Source: Flavobacterium sp. (GTDB taxonomy: Bacteria > Bacteroidota > Bacteroidia > Flavobacteriales > Flavobacteriaceae). From it: a DNA stretch of 64,000 bases. The notes under the pieces are model-generated. The model was given only the letters and a program-made list of their open reading frames with translations, had not been told where the DNA came from and did not search any database. Numbering within the stretch: position 1 is the stretch's first letter; every line of letters starts with the position of its first letter. The stretch is from positions 124,001 to 188,000 of the forward strand of contig NZ_JAQSDH010000022.1 in NCBI RefSeq assembly GCF_029945805.1. The letters run 5' to 3'. Of this stretch, positions 1-6,599 are shown in pieces. The position numbers and the translations under genes are program-made.

Positions 1-263
1 TTTTCGTTGTAGGCATAATATCGGCTACAGCCAACCACTTCATTTGTAACAGCATCTAGAATCAGAAAAGCGCCTTTCGATTCAATTGCGCCCTTGAAAT
101 AGTTGGTGAAATCTTCCAATTTATAGCGATTCGAATTTGGATGCTGTTCCCAAACTAAGGGATCAGATGCTACTTCAAATAATTTATCAAAATCATATTC
201 CTGAAGCGGTATTAATTTTATTAAATCGTCTTGAAGGAAGTCAGGTTGTAAATCGAAGGACAT
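1..263 (-). CDS. GNAT-family N-acetyltransferase, N-terminal part (runs off the window start)
   Basis: An ATG at 261-263 on the minus strand opens a frame that stays open for 87 codons to the window edge, so the C-terminal part is missing. The N-terminus begins MSFDLQPDFLQDDLIKLIPL, followed by a DPLVWEQHP stretch and, near the edge, an AFLILDAVTNEVVGCSRYY strand. That order matches RimJ/RimL-like acetyltransferases, where the conserved core moves an acetyl group from acetyl-CoA to an amine. The acetyl-CoA-binding loop itself lies outside the window, so the substrate cannot be named. It is divergent from sodA with about 107 bp between the starts. Confidence 0.72.
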   Translation of the reverse strand, partial: MSFDLQPDFLQDDLIKLIPLQEYDFDKLFEVASDPLVWEQHPNSNRYKLEDFTNYFKGAIESKGAFLILDAVTNEVVGCSRYYAYNE

Positions 264-323
264 TACTAGCTTTAATTATTTGTTAATTGAAAAATAGAAT
301 TTTCATTTACGAAGTTAAATGTT

Positions 324-331
324 TAAATTTG
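324..331 (+). promoter_or_regulatory. Possible -7 box (TAAATTTG) for sodA
   Basis: TAAATTTG fits the Bacteroidota -7 consensus TAnnTTTG and lies about 40 bp before the sodA ATG. I do not see a TTG -33 element at the usual spacing, so this is a weak call. Confidence 0.35.
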
Positions 332-370
332 AATTCAATTATTTTTACTAACTTTTAAACACGATATATT

Positions 371-976
371 ATGTCTTTCGAATTACCGCAATTACCTTAT
401 GCATACGATGCATTAGAGCCACATATTGATGCGAGAACTATGGAAATTCACCATACAAAACACCATCAAGCCTATACTACCAATCTTAATGCTGCTATTG
501 CAGGAACAGATTTAGAAGGATTAACAATTGACAATCTTTTGATTAATTTGGATATGAAAAATGCTGCGGTTCGAAATAACGGTGGCGGATTTTACAATCA
601 TAATTTGTTTTGGAGAGGGATGTCACCAACGGGTGGAGGGCAACCAACTGGCGAATTAGCTGATGCAATTGATGCTGCTTTTGGCAACTTTGATGAATTC
701 AAAGCTCGTTTTTCTAAAGCAGGTGCAACACAATTTGGCTCAGGTTGGGCTTGGCTTTGTCTAAAAGAGGGTAAACTTGAAGTTTGTGGCACGCCAAATC
801 AAGACAATCCATTAATGCCTGGAGTAGGTTGCGGCGGAACTCCTCTTCTTGGAATGGATGTTTGGGAACATGCTTATTATTTAAATTATCAAAACCGTCG
901 TCCTGATTATATTGAAGCGTTCTTTAATGTAGTTAACTGGACGGAAGTAGCGAGATTATATGCAATAGAAAAATAA
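371..976 (+). CDS. sodA: Superoxide dismutase, Fe/Mn family (Mn-type features)
   Basis: Cytoplasmic enzyme that converts superoxide to oxygen and hydrogen peroxide. The 201-residue length is normal for the family. The four metal ligands are visible: H27 (EIHHTKHH), H77 (YNHNLFW), and D163 and H167 (DVWEHAYY). The GGG before the second ligand and Q144 in NQDNPLMP are the residues usually found in manganese enzymes, whereas iron enzymes carry the second-sphere Gln near the second His; metal choice remains an inference. The C-terminal [19 protein letters not shown] block is typical. A hairpin terminator follows, and then three minus-strand small-RNA-like units face it. Confidence 0.97.
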   Translation: MSFELPQLPYAYDALEPHIDARTMEIHHTKHHQAYTTNLNAAIAGTDLEGLTIDNLLINLDMKNAAVRNNGGGFYNHNLFWRGMSPTGGGQPTGELADAIDAAFGNFDEFKARFSKAGATQFGSGWAWLCLKEGKLEVCGTPNQDNPLMPGVGCGGTPLLGMDVWEHAYYLNYQNRRPDYIEAFFNVVNWTEVARLYAIEK

Positions 977-1001
977 CAAGAATTCTTTGGTTAGGTTTAC
1001 A

Positions 1002-1030
1002 AACCGATTGTGAGAGCAGTCGGTTTTTTT
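1002..1030 (+). terminator. Intrinsic-type terminator after sodA
   Basis: AACCGA at 1002-1007 pairs with TCGGTT at 1020-1025 and is followed by a T run. It starts 25 bp after the sodA stop. Confidence 0.65.
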
Positions 1031-1045
1031 ATTTGGAATTTCTCT

Positions 1046-1121
1046 AAAAATAAACAGGCGGAATTGCTTCCACCTGTTTGCCCCAAATCTACCATAAACT
1101 TAACCTACTAAATACTATGGT
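1046..1121 (-). ncRNA. Candidate small RNA, tandem unit A
   Basis: Read on the minus strand, transcription would start near 1121 with ACCATAG and run about 76 nt. A conserved core of about 44 nt (1078-1121) is shared with units B and C. ACCATA at the 5' end can pair with TATGGT (1091-1096), closing an 18-19 nt loop. A single-strand AGATTTGGGGC follows. It ends in a 10-bp hairpin (1052-1061 with 1070-1079, one G-T pair) and a T run at 1046-1050. The hairpin sequence is unlike that of B and C but keeps full pairing, which argues that structure is selected. No reading frame of note lies inside. Known family unknown to me. Confidence 0.6.
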
Positions 1122-1125
1122 ACGG

Positions 1126-1156
1126 CAAAACTAAGCACAAGTTGTGAAAAAACAAG
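1126..1156 (-). promoter_or_regulatory. Promoter for small-RNA unit A
   Basis: On the minus strand TAGTTTTG (1133 down to 1126) fits TAnnTTTG, with CTTG (1156-1153) 19 nt upstream. It sits 4 nt before the conserved ACCATAG start. Confidence 0.5.
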
Positions 1157-1239
1157 GATTTTTGTTAAAAATATATTGGGATGATAGGCAAATGAGAGTG
1201 AAATCTCTAATTTTCAACGATTTTATGAGTACTATAAAT

Positions 1240-1312
1240 AAAAAAGGTGAAAATTTCTTTTCACCCTTTTTGCCCCAAATCTACCATAAACTTAACCTAC
1301 TAATGCTATGGT
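1240..1312 (-). ncRNA. Candidate small RNA, tandem unit B
   Basis: About 73 nt on the minus strand from the conserved ACCATAG (1312-1306). The core to position 1269 matches unit C exactly, and unit A with two differences (one substitution, one inserted base). The 3' end is an 8-bp stem GGTGAAAA/TTTTCACC (1246-1253 with 1258-1265) closed by a GAAA tetraloop and followed by six Ts, a textbook intrinsic terminator. The 5' ACCATA/TATGGT stem is conserved. A good promoter lies directly upstream. It is therefore a complete promoter-RNA-terminator cassette between sodA and the purF-like gene. Confidence 0.65.
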
Positions 1313-1316
1313 TTAC

Positions 1317-1349
1317 CAAATATAAAGGGCAGGAAAACTTGTAAACAAA
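1317..1349 (-). promoter_or_regulatory. Promoter for small-RNA unit B
   Basis: TATATTTG (1324 to 1317, minus strand) with TTTG (1349-1346) exactly 21 nt upstream; both match the Bacteroidota -7/-33 consensus. The same spacing recurs at unit C. Confidence 0.65.
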
Positions 1350-1430
1350 TAATTCAGATGAAATACAATAATAATCGTTAAAGTCGATTTTTTGATGTTT
1401 TTTAAGAAAAATTTGGAACTTGTAGAAAAT

Positions 1431-1503
1431 AAAAAAGGTGAAAATTTCTTTTCACCCTTTTTGCCCCAAATCTACCATAAACTTAACCTACTAATGCTAT
1501 GGT
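1431..1503 (-). ncRNA. Candidate small RNA, tandem unit C
   Basis: About 73 nt on the minus strand from ACCATAG (1503-1497), essentially identical to unit B including the GAAA-capped terminator (1437-1444 with 1449-1456) and T6 tail. Similarity to B continues upstream through the promoter and a further ~35 nt block around 1541-1575, so B and C look like a tandem duplication of the whole cassette. It is the unit nearest to the 3' end of the purF-like gene (stop at 1594), which is transcribed in the same direction. Confidence 0.65.
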
Positions 1504-1507
1504 TCAA

Positions 1508-1540
1508 CAAATATATAAGGTATAGAATCCTAAGTACAAA
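1508..1540 (-). promoter_or_regulatory. Promoter for small-RNA unit C
   Basis: TATATTTG (1515 to 1508, minus strand) with TTTG (1540-1537) 21 nt upstream, the same arrangement as unit B. Beyond it, AACGATTATTG and neighbours (about 1541-1575) are shared with the block upstream of unit B (about 1350-1383). Confidence 0.65.
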
Positions 1541-1593
1541 TTATTTAGACGAACTACAGCAATAATCGTTAAAACGCTAAAAATGTTAAAATT

Positions 1594-3492
1594 TTAATAA
1601 GCTCGTGCATTTTTACCCTCATAAAAATTCATAAATGCCGTATTTGCAACACGGTTTCCTCCCGGAGTTGGATAGTCTCCTGTAAAATACCAATCGCCTA
1701 AGTTTTTAGGACAAGCTATGTGCAAATTTTCGACGGTTTGGAAGATAATTTTAACCTCAGCTTTTATATCTTGGGACGTTAACAGCTGGGCGATTTTATC
1801 TGAGATTTCCTGGTCTGTGAAGGGTTTGTATATTTCGGTTACATAATTAACGACATCGTTATCTTTATAATTTACTTGTGCTTTACATTTGACATACACT
1901 TCGTCAACAATAGGGTATAAATTGCGTTCTTTCAGCAATTCCATGGTAGCTTGAAAAGCAATCAAACCTTCCAATCGTGCCATATCTATCCCATAACAAT
2001 CAGGATAACGTATTTGCGGCGCCGATGAAACAACTACAATTCGTTTGGGATGCAATCGGTCCATCATTTTAATAATTGACATTTTAAGCGTAGTTCCTCG
2101 AACGATACTGTCGTCAATAATTACCAAATTATCTGTTGGTTTAATTACACCATAAGTAACATCATAAACGTGTGCAACCAAATCATCTCGACTGCTGTCT
2201 TCTGTAATAAATGTTCTTAATTTAGCATCTTTAATGGCTATTTTTTCGGTTCTGATTTTTACAGAAAGAATCTCTTCCAACTTTTCCTTAGTCAAAGTCT
2301 TTCTGTTGTTCAGAATGAATTGGTTTTTTCTTTGGTTCAAAAAATCATTGGCAGCTTCAACCATTCCGTAAAAGGAAGTTTCGGCTGTATTTGGAATATA
2401 GGAAAAAACAGAATTGTCGGTGTCATTTTCTATGGCATCAAGAACAGCAGGAAGAATTAATTTTCCTAATTTTTTTCGCTCCTGATAAATTTCGGCATCA
2501 CTCCCTCTTGAGAAATAGATACGCTCAAATGAACATGCTTTTTTTTCTGTTGGCGTAATAATTTCTTCTTCAGAAACTTGCCCGTTTTTTTTAATGATTA
2601 GGGCATGTCCTGGTTGTAATTCCTTTACCTCTTCAAAAGCTACATTGAAAACCGTTTGAATAACTGGTCTTTCAGAAGCCACAACTACAATTTCATCATC
2701 TTCATAAAAATATGCTGGACGGATTCCCGCAGGATCCCGAAACACAAATGCGTCACCGTGACCTAATAATCCAGCCATAGCATAACCGCCATCCCAACCT
2801 TTGGAAGCGCGTTTTAAAATTTTAGGAATATCTAGTTTTTCAGCAATTACTGGAGAGGCTTCTCTTTTGGACAAGCCGTTATTTTTACATTCCAGATATA
2901 AATCGGTAACCTCATCATCTAGAAAATGTCCAATTTTTTCCATTACCGTTACGGTATCCGCCAATTCTTTTGGATGTTGACCTAGTTCGACCAAACTAGT
3001 AAAAAGTTCCGTAACATTAGTCATATTGAAGTTTCCTGCCAAAATCAAGTTTCGATGCATCCAATTGTTTTGTCTTAAAAATGGATGAACACTTTCGATA
3101 CTGTTTTTTCCAAAAGTTCCATACCTAACATGTCCTAAAAACAATTCTCCGATGTAGGGAATATTATCTTTTTGCAACTGAACATCATCTTGATATTCCG
3201 GATGCAACGTTAATTCTTCATTGATTCTTTCGTTGATTTGGGCAAAAACATCCTGAATCGCTTGTGCCTTATTAGAACGAACTCTGCTGATGTAGCGTTC
3301 ACCAGGTTCTACATCTAATTTTATGGAAGCTAATCCCGCACCGTCTTGCCCGCGGTTGTGCTGCTTTTCCATTAGCAAATACATTTTTTGTATGCCATAG
3401 AAAGCAGAGCCGTATTTTTCTTTATAGAATTCTAACGGTTTTTTTAATCGTAAAAGTGCAATTCCACATTCGTGTTTTAATGCGTCGCTCAT
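1594..3492 (-). CDS. purF: Amidophosphoribosyltransferase-like protein (long PurF form, 632 aa)
   Basis: Class II glutamine amidotransferase joined to a PRPP-binding domain, the architecture of the enzyme that makes 5-phosphoribosylamine from PRPP and glutamine in purine synthesis. C9 in HECGIALLR would be the N-terminal nucleophile after propeptide removal. RGQDGAG (47-53), GHVRYGT (120-126) and GNFNMTN (153-159) form the glutaminase site. The PRPP motif VIIDDSIVRGTT is at 457-468, followed by APQIRYPDCYGIDM (491-504). At 632 residues it exceeds the usual ~470-510. The usual PDSGR region reads IPNTAETSFYG, with a charged insertion around 385-425. It may be the sole PurF or a second, diverged copy. 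Confidence 0.8.
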   Translation of the reverse strand: MSDALKHECGIALLRLKKPLEFYKEKYGSAFYGIQKMYLLMEKQHNRGQDGAGLASIKLDVEPGERYISRVRSNKAQAIQDVFAQINERINEELTLHPEYQDDVQLQKDNIPYIGELFLGHVRYGTFGKNSIESVHPFLRQNNWMHRNLILAGNFNMTNVTELFTSLVELGQHPKELADTVTVMEKIGHFLDDEVTDLYLECKNNGLSKREASPVIAEKLDIPKILKRASKGWDGGYAMAGLLGHGDAFVFRDPAGIRPAYFYEDDEIVVVASERPVIQTVFNVAFEEVKELQPGHALIIKKNGQVSEEEIITPTEKKACSFERIYFSRGSDAEIYQERKKLGKLILPAVLDAIENDTDNSVFSYIPNTAETSFYGMVEAANDFLNQRKNQFILNNRKTLTKEKLEEILSVKIRTEKIAIKDAKLRTFITEDSSRDDLVAHVYDVTYGVIKPTDNLVIIDDSIVRGTTLKMSIIKMMDRLHPKRIVVVSSAPQIRYPDCYGIDMARLEGLIAFQATMELLKERNLYPIVDEVYVKCKAQVNYKDNDVVNYVTEIYKPFTDQEISDKIAQLLTSQDIKAEVKIIFQTVENLHIACPKNLGDWYFTGDYPTPGGNRVANTAFMNFYEGKNARAY

Positions 3493-3534
3493 TGTAGTTG
3501 TAATTTAGTTGTGTTGTTTTGCATTCACATTATT

Positions 3535-3601
3535 TTTTGAACCATTAAGAAATTAAGTTTCATTAAGTCTTACTTTTTCTTAATTTCTTAATGGTTCAAA
3601 A
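3535..3601. repeat. Perfect 23-bp inverted repeat with 21-nt loop
   Basis: TTTTGAACCATTAAGAAATT... at 3535-3557 is the exact complement of 3579-3601. The loop (3558-3578) carries further ATTAAG-like words. It lies in the 152-bp gap between the start of the purF-like gene and the end of the PfkB kinase gene. The pairing is far longer than a normal terminator, which suggests a REP-like palindromic repeat. Confidence 0.8.
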
Positions 3602-3608
3602 TTGTCAT

Positions 3609-3640
3609 TAAAATAAAAATGCCCCGAAACTTCGAGGCAT
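3609..3640 (-). terminator. Terminator of the PfkB-family kinase gene
   Basis: On the minus strand ATGCCTCGAA (3640-3631) pairs with TTCGGGGCAT (3628-3619), with one G-T pair, followed by a T-rich tail. It begins 5 bp after the kinase stop codon. Confidence 0.6.
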
Positions 3641-3644
3641 AAAT

Positions 3645-4571
3645 TTATGATAATTCTATTTCAAATTGTGTTAACGCTTTGAATTGTTTTAGTCGTTGGT
3701 TAACTTCTTCTTTTGTCAGTTCTAACATTCTTTCGGTTCCGAATTTCTCTACACAGAACGAGGCTAAGTTTGACCCCTGAATTATGGCTGTTTTCATGGT
3801 TTCGAATGAAATGTCGCCTTGTTGGGTAATGAAACCAGCAAATCCACCTGCGAAAGTATCTCCTGCACCTGTTGGATCAAAAACATCTGCCAAAGGCAAT
3901 GCCGGAGCAAAGAAGATTTCGTGGTCTTGGAAAATCAACGCACCGTGTTCTCCTTTTTTAATCACCACATATTTTGGTCCCATCGTGTGGATTTTAGCCG
4001 CAGCCTTTACCAAAGAATATTCTCCCGATAATTGACGTGCTTCTTCATCGTTGATTGTAATTACGTCAACACGTTTGATTACGTCTAATAATTCTGGTAA
4101 AGCACAATCCATCCAGAAATTCATAGTGTCCAAAACCACTAATTTTGGTTTTTGTGTCATTTGGTTTAAAACACCCGTTTGTACAATGGGATGCAAGTTT
4201 CCTAACATCACAACATCAGCATTTTTAAAATTTTCAGGAACAACTGGGTTGAAATCAGCCAAAACATTAAGTTCCGTAGCTAAGGTATCTCTTGAGTTCA
4301 TGTCATTATGATACCGACCGCTCCAAAAGAAGGTTTTTCCACCTTTAACGATTTCAAGTCCTGAAATATCGATGTTTCTTGACGTTAATAAATCTAAATA
4401 TTCTTGTGGAAAATCATCGCCAACAACCGAAACAATAGCCGATTGTAAGTTAAAATGAGAAGCTGAAAGTCCGATAAACGTTCCGGCTCCGCCTAAAATT
4501 TTGTCTGTTTTTCCAAAAGGCGTTTCGATAGCGTCAAAAGCAACCGTTCCTACTATTAAAAGTTTGTTCAT
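3645..4571 (-). CDS. PfkB/ribokinase-family kinase
   Basis: Cytoplasmic ATP-dependent kinase of the ribokinase fold. The C-terminal PfkB signature DPTGAGDTFAGG is at 232-243, and D238 would be the catalytic base. The N-terminal LGGAGTFIG (26-34) is the first family signature. Length 308 is typical. The substrate is not certain: the family covers sugars and nucleosides. The purF-like gene lies next downstream and purN further upstream on the same strand, which makes a nucleoside substrate (adenosine or ribose salvage) attractive, but that is inference from position only. It has its own promoter and terminator. Confidence 0.85.
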   Translation of the reverse strand: MNKLLIVGTVAFDAIETPFGKTDKILGGAGTFIGLSASHFNLQSAIVSVVGDDFPQEYLDLLTSRNIDISGLEIVKGGKTFFWSGRYHNDMNSRDTLATELNVLADFNPVVPENFKNADVVMLGNLHPIVQTGVLNQMTQKPKLVVLDTMNFWMDCALPELLDVIKRVDVITINDEEARQLSGEYSLVKAAAKIHTMGPKYVVIKKGEHGALIFQDHEIFFAPALPLADVFDPTGAGDTFAGGFAGFITQQGDISFETMKTAIIQGSNLASFCVEKFGTERMLELTKEEVNQRLKQFKALTQFEIELS

Positions 4572-4595
4572 TATCTGTGTTTCAAATTAAAGGCG

Positions 4596-4626
4596 CAAAG
4601 ATAAGTTTTATGTTTCAGAGTTGCAA
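4596..4626 (-). promoter_or_regulatory. Promoter of the PfkB-family kinase gene
   Basis: Minus-strand TATCTTTG (4603-4596) with TTG (4626-4624) 20 nt upstream. The start codon is about 25 bp further on. Confidence 0.6.
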
Positions 4627-4783
4627 CACGGAAGTTTAAAGCGGCATGATTTGGACTATAGTGCAGTCATGTTCTGTACTTGCTCTATACTCCTTCGGTA
4701 AAACGCCCATATAGGGTACTACAACCCCGAACAAGTATCGAACAAAGACCGAACAAGGTTTCAATTTCACAATAGCAATTCTA

Positions 4784-4857
4784 TAGCCCTGATGGAAGTG
4801 GCATCCTTTTTCTTTTTTTAAAGAAAAAGATATAACGGACAGCGGGAAATAGCTCCT
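4784..4857 (+). repeat. Dispersed intergenic element, copy 1
   Basis: Left arm TAGCCCTGATGGAAGTGGC then ATCCTTTTT, a short hairpin made by TCTTTTTTTAAAGAAAAAGA, and right arm ending AGCGGGAAATAGCTCCT. The same arms occur at about 12635-12733 and, inverted, at 55270-55379, with different middle segments. It sits in the 320-bp gap between rnhA and the kinase gene. The rest of that gap (4627-4783) has only degenerate GAACAA-type direct repeats (4729-4758) and no gene that I can see. Confidence 0.65.
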
Positions 4858-4891
4858 GAACGAATCGATTATTTATGATTTTAGGTAGAAA

Positions 4892-5371
4892 TCACAACAG
4901 CTTCTGCTCTTCTTTTTCGTAAAAAGCATCAATAGATAAATTCGGCAAGCCAGAGGCATAAACGGCTAATTCGTCACAGCGCTCGTTTTGCTTGTGGTTG
5001 TTGTGTCCTTTGATCCATTTAAAATCAACTTGATGTTTTCTATAAATTTTCAAGAAACGCATCCATAAATCGGGATTCTTTTTGTCTTTGTAGCCTTTTT
5101 TCTCCCAACCAAAAACCCATTTTTTTTCCACAGAATCGACCACATATTTTGAATCGGAAACGACTAACACTTTTGTTCCTGGGTTTTTTATCTTTTCTAA
5201 ACCCACAATAACAGCCAGTAATTCCATTCGGTTATTAGTAGTGTGGCGAAACCCTTCGTAGAATTCTTTTTTATAGTTGGTTCCCACCAATTCCATTACC
5301 ACGCCATAACCGCCGTTTCCGGGATTTCCTTTGGCAGCGCCGTCAGTGTAGATGTGGACTTGGTGAGACAT
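4892..5371 (-). CDS. rnhA: Ribonuclease HI
   Basis: Cleaves the RNA strand of RNA-DNA hybrids, using divalent metal ions. The carboxylate catalytic set is visible: D10 (YTDGA), E50 (NNRMELLAV), D73 (VSDSKYVV) and D133 (ERCDELA), with H123 in the flexible KGHNNH loop. The 159-residue length matches the bacterial enzyme and includes the basic WVFGWEKKGYKDKKN handle segment. It lies downstream of purN on the same strand, separated by a tandem-repeat block, so common transcription is possible but unproven. Confidence 0.95.
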   Translation of the reverse strand: MSHQVHIYTDGAAKGNPGNGGYGVVMELVGTNYKKEFYEGFRHTTNNRMELLAVIVGLEKIKNPGTKVLVVSDSKYVVDSVEKKWVFGWEKKGYKDKKNPDLWMRFLKIYRKHQVDFKWIKGHNNHKQNERCDELAVYASGLPNLSIDAFYEKEEQKLL

Positions 5372-5374
5372 TTT

Positions 5375-5453
5375 GACTTCTTAGATTGGTTAGATTTTTA
5401 GACTACTTAGATTGGTTAGATTTTTAGACTGATTAGATTTTGTCTAAGAAGTC
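5375..5453. repeat. 26-bp tandem repeat flanked by an inverted repeat
   Basis: Two near-identical 26-bp units (5375-5400 and 5401-5426) built on CTTAGATTGGTTAGATTTTT are followed by a partial third. GACTTCTTAGA at 5375-5385 is the exact complement of TCTAAGAAGTC at 5443-5453. The block fills nearly all the space between purN and rnhA. Confidence 0.8.
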
Positions 5454-5462
5454 TAAGTTAGT

Positions 5463-6026
5463 CTAATGATCTAACAATCTTTTAATAGTTTTCGGAAAAT
5501 ATTCGTGTTCTAATTCGTGAATTTTTGATGCTATTTCATCTGCGGAAGCGCAATCTTCGATAGTTACTTTCTGCTGCAGAATGAATTCGCCTTCGTCATA
5601 CTGTTCGGTTACATAATGTATGGTAATACCGGTTTCTGTTTCTTTATTTTCTAGAATGGCGTTGTGAACCTTCATGCCGTACATTCCTTTTCCGCCATAT
5701 TTTGGGAGCAATGCTGGATGAATATTGATAATCTTATTAGGATATTTTGCAATGATGTGTTCTGGAAACTTCCAAAGAAAACCGGCAAGAACGATTAAAT
5801 CAGGCTTAAGTTGATCTACTTTATTCAAAACAAAATCTCCGGCAAGTTCTTCTTTGTTGAAGATACATGTGGGCACACCATATTTTTTTGCTTTATCTAA
5901 AACTTGGGCATTCGAATTATTTGAAAAGACACCTACTATTGCAACAGCATCATTATTTTTAAAGTAGTGAATGATATTTTCCACATTGGAACCCGTGCCA
6001 GAAGCAAAAAGCAAAACCTTTTTCAT
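5463..6026 (-). CDS. purN: Phosphoribosylglycinamide formyltransferase
   Basis: Transfers a formyl group from 10-formyl-THF to GAR, the third step of purine synthesis. The phosphate-binding loop ASGTGSN is at 8-14. The catalytic triad is present: N101 and H103 (NIHPALLPKYGG) and D144 (EQYDEGE). Length 187 is slightly below the E. coli enzyme (212), as in relatives. It is divergent from acpP over a 162-bp gap and upstream of rnhA. Confidence 0.94.
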   Translation of the reverse strand: MKKVLLFASGTGSNVENIIHYFKNNDAVAIVGVFSNNSNAQVLDKAKKYGVPTCIFNKEELAGDFVLNKVDQLKPDLIVLAGFLWKFPEHIIAKYPNKIINIHPALLPKYGGKGMYGMKVHNAILENKETETGITIHYVTEQYDEGEFILQQKVTIEDCASADEIASKIHELEHEYFPKTIKRLLDH

Positions 6027-6129
6027 TTTGAAATAATATTACAGCACAAAAAAAAGAATTTAAACCATGATAATATCAGATTCTTAAATAATTTTTTTAT
6101 TTTCGTGGTCACATTTACTAACAAATAGG

Positions 6130-6158
6130 TTGTTTTAAAATAAAGTTTTTTATTTTTG
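6130..6158 (+). promoter_or_regulatory. Promoter of acpP
   Basis: TTG (6130-6132), an 18-nt spacer, and TATTTTTG (6151-6158), fitting TAnnTTTG. The leader to the ATG is AT-only, typical of strongly expressed flavobacterial genes. Confidence 0.65.
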
Positions 6159-6188
6159 CCAACAAATTAAAAATTAAAATTAGAAATT

Positions 6189-6425
6189 ATGTCAGACATT
6201 GCATCAAGAGTTAAAGCGATTATTGTAGACAAATTAGGCGTTGATGAAAACGAAGTTGTAACAGAAGCTAGCTTCACAAATGATTTAGGAGCTGATTCAT
6301 TAGACACTGTTGAATTGATTATGGAATTCGAAAAAGAATTTGATATTCAGATTCCAGACGACCAAGCTGAAAACATTGCTACTGTAGGTCAAGCTATTTC
6401 TTACATCGAAGAAGCAAAAAAATAA
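6189..6425 (+). CDS. acpP: Acyl carrier protein
   Basis: A 78-residue acidic protein that carries growing acyl chains on phosphopantetheine. The attachment serine is S37 in the [12 protein letters not shown] motif, followed by the helix [15 protein letters not shown] that docks partner enzymes. It precedes fabF, its partner in chain elongation, as in many bacteria. A hairpin terminator and a separate promoter lie between the two genes, so acpP can be made in excess. Confidence 0.98.
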   Translation: MSDIASRVKAIIVDKLGVDENEVVTEASFTNDLGADSLDTVELIMEFEKEFDIQIPDDQAENIATVGQAISYIEEAKK

Positions 6426-6433
6426 TAAGTATT

Positions 6434-6470
6434 AATCCGTGTAACTAGTTGTAGCTTCACGGATTTTTAT
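6434..6470 (+). terminator. Terminator after acpP
   Basis: AATCCGTG (6434-6441) pairs with CACGGATT (6458-6465), followed by a T-rich run. Confidence 0.65.
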
Positions 6471-6543
6471 TATTTTTACTACGAAGTAAAACGATTGATA
6501 TTCAATCCTCACAATATTGAAATACCCTTGTCTCTTTAATGAT

Positions 6544-6551
6544 TATATTTG
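6544..6551 (+). promoter_or_regulatory. -7 box for fabF, set inside an inverted repeat
   Basis: TATATTTG fits the -7 consensus about 49 bp before fabF; the nearest TTG elements are at less usual spacings (13 or 24 nt). It lies between AATACCC (6521-6527) and GGGTATT (6562-6568), which are exact complements. Confidence 0.45.
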
Positions 6552-6599
6552 AAGAAAACATGGGTATTATTGTTTAAATACAATTCTAAAAAATAAATT

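Noticed and set aside
1144..1344. A 66-codon plus-strand frame between sodA and the purF-like gene
   Set aside because: It runs antisense through small-RNA unit B and its promoter, has no family resemblance, and its composition follows the repeat rather than a protein.
1046..1503. The three repeats as a CRISPR array
   Set aside because: The units are about 190 bp apart, contain promoters and terminators, and no cas genes are present.
4627..4783. GAACAA direct repeats near 4729-4758 as a regulator-binding array
   Set aside because: The spacing is irregular and the area is a degenerate intergenic repeat without a promoter nearby.
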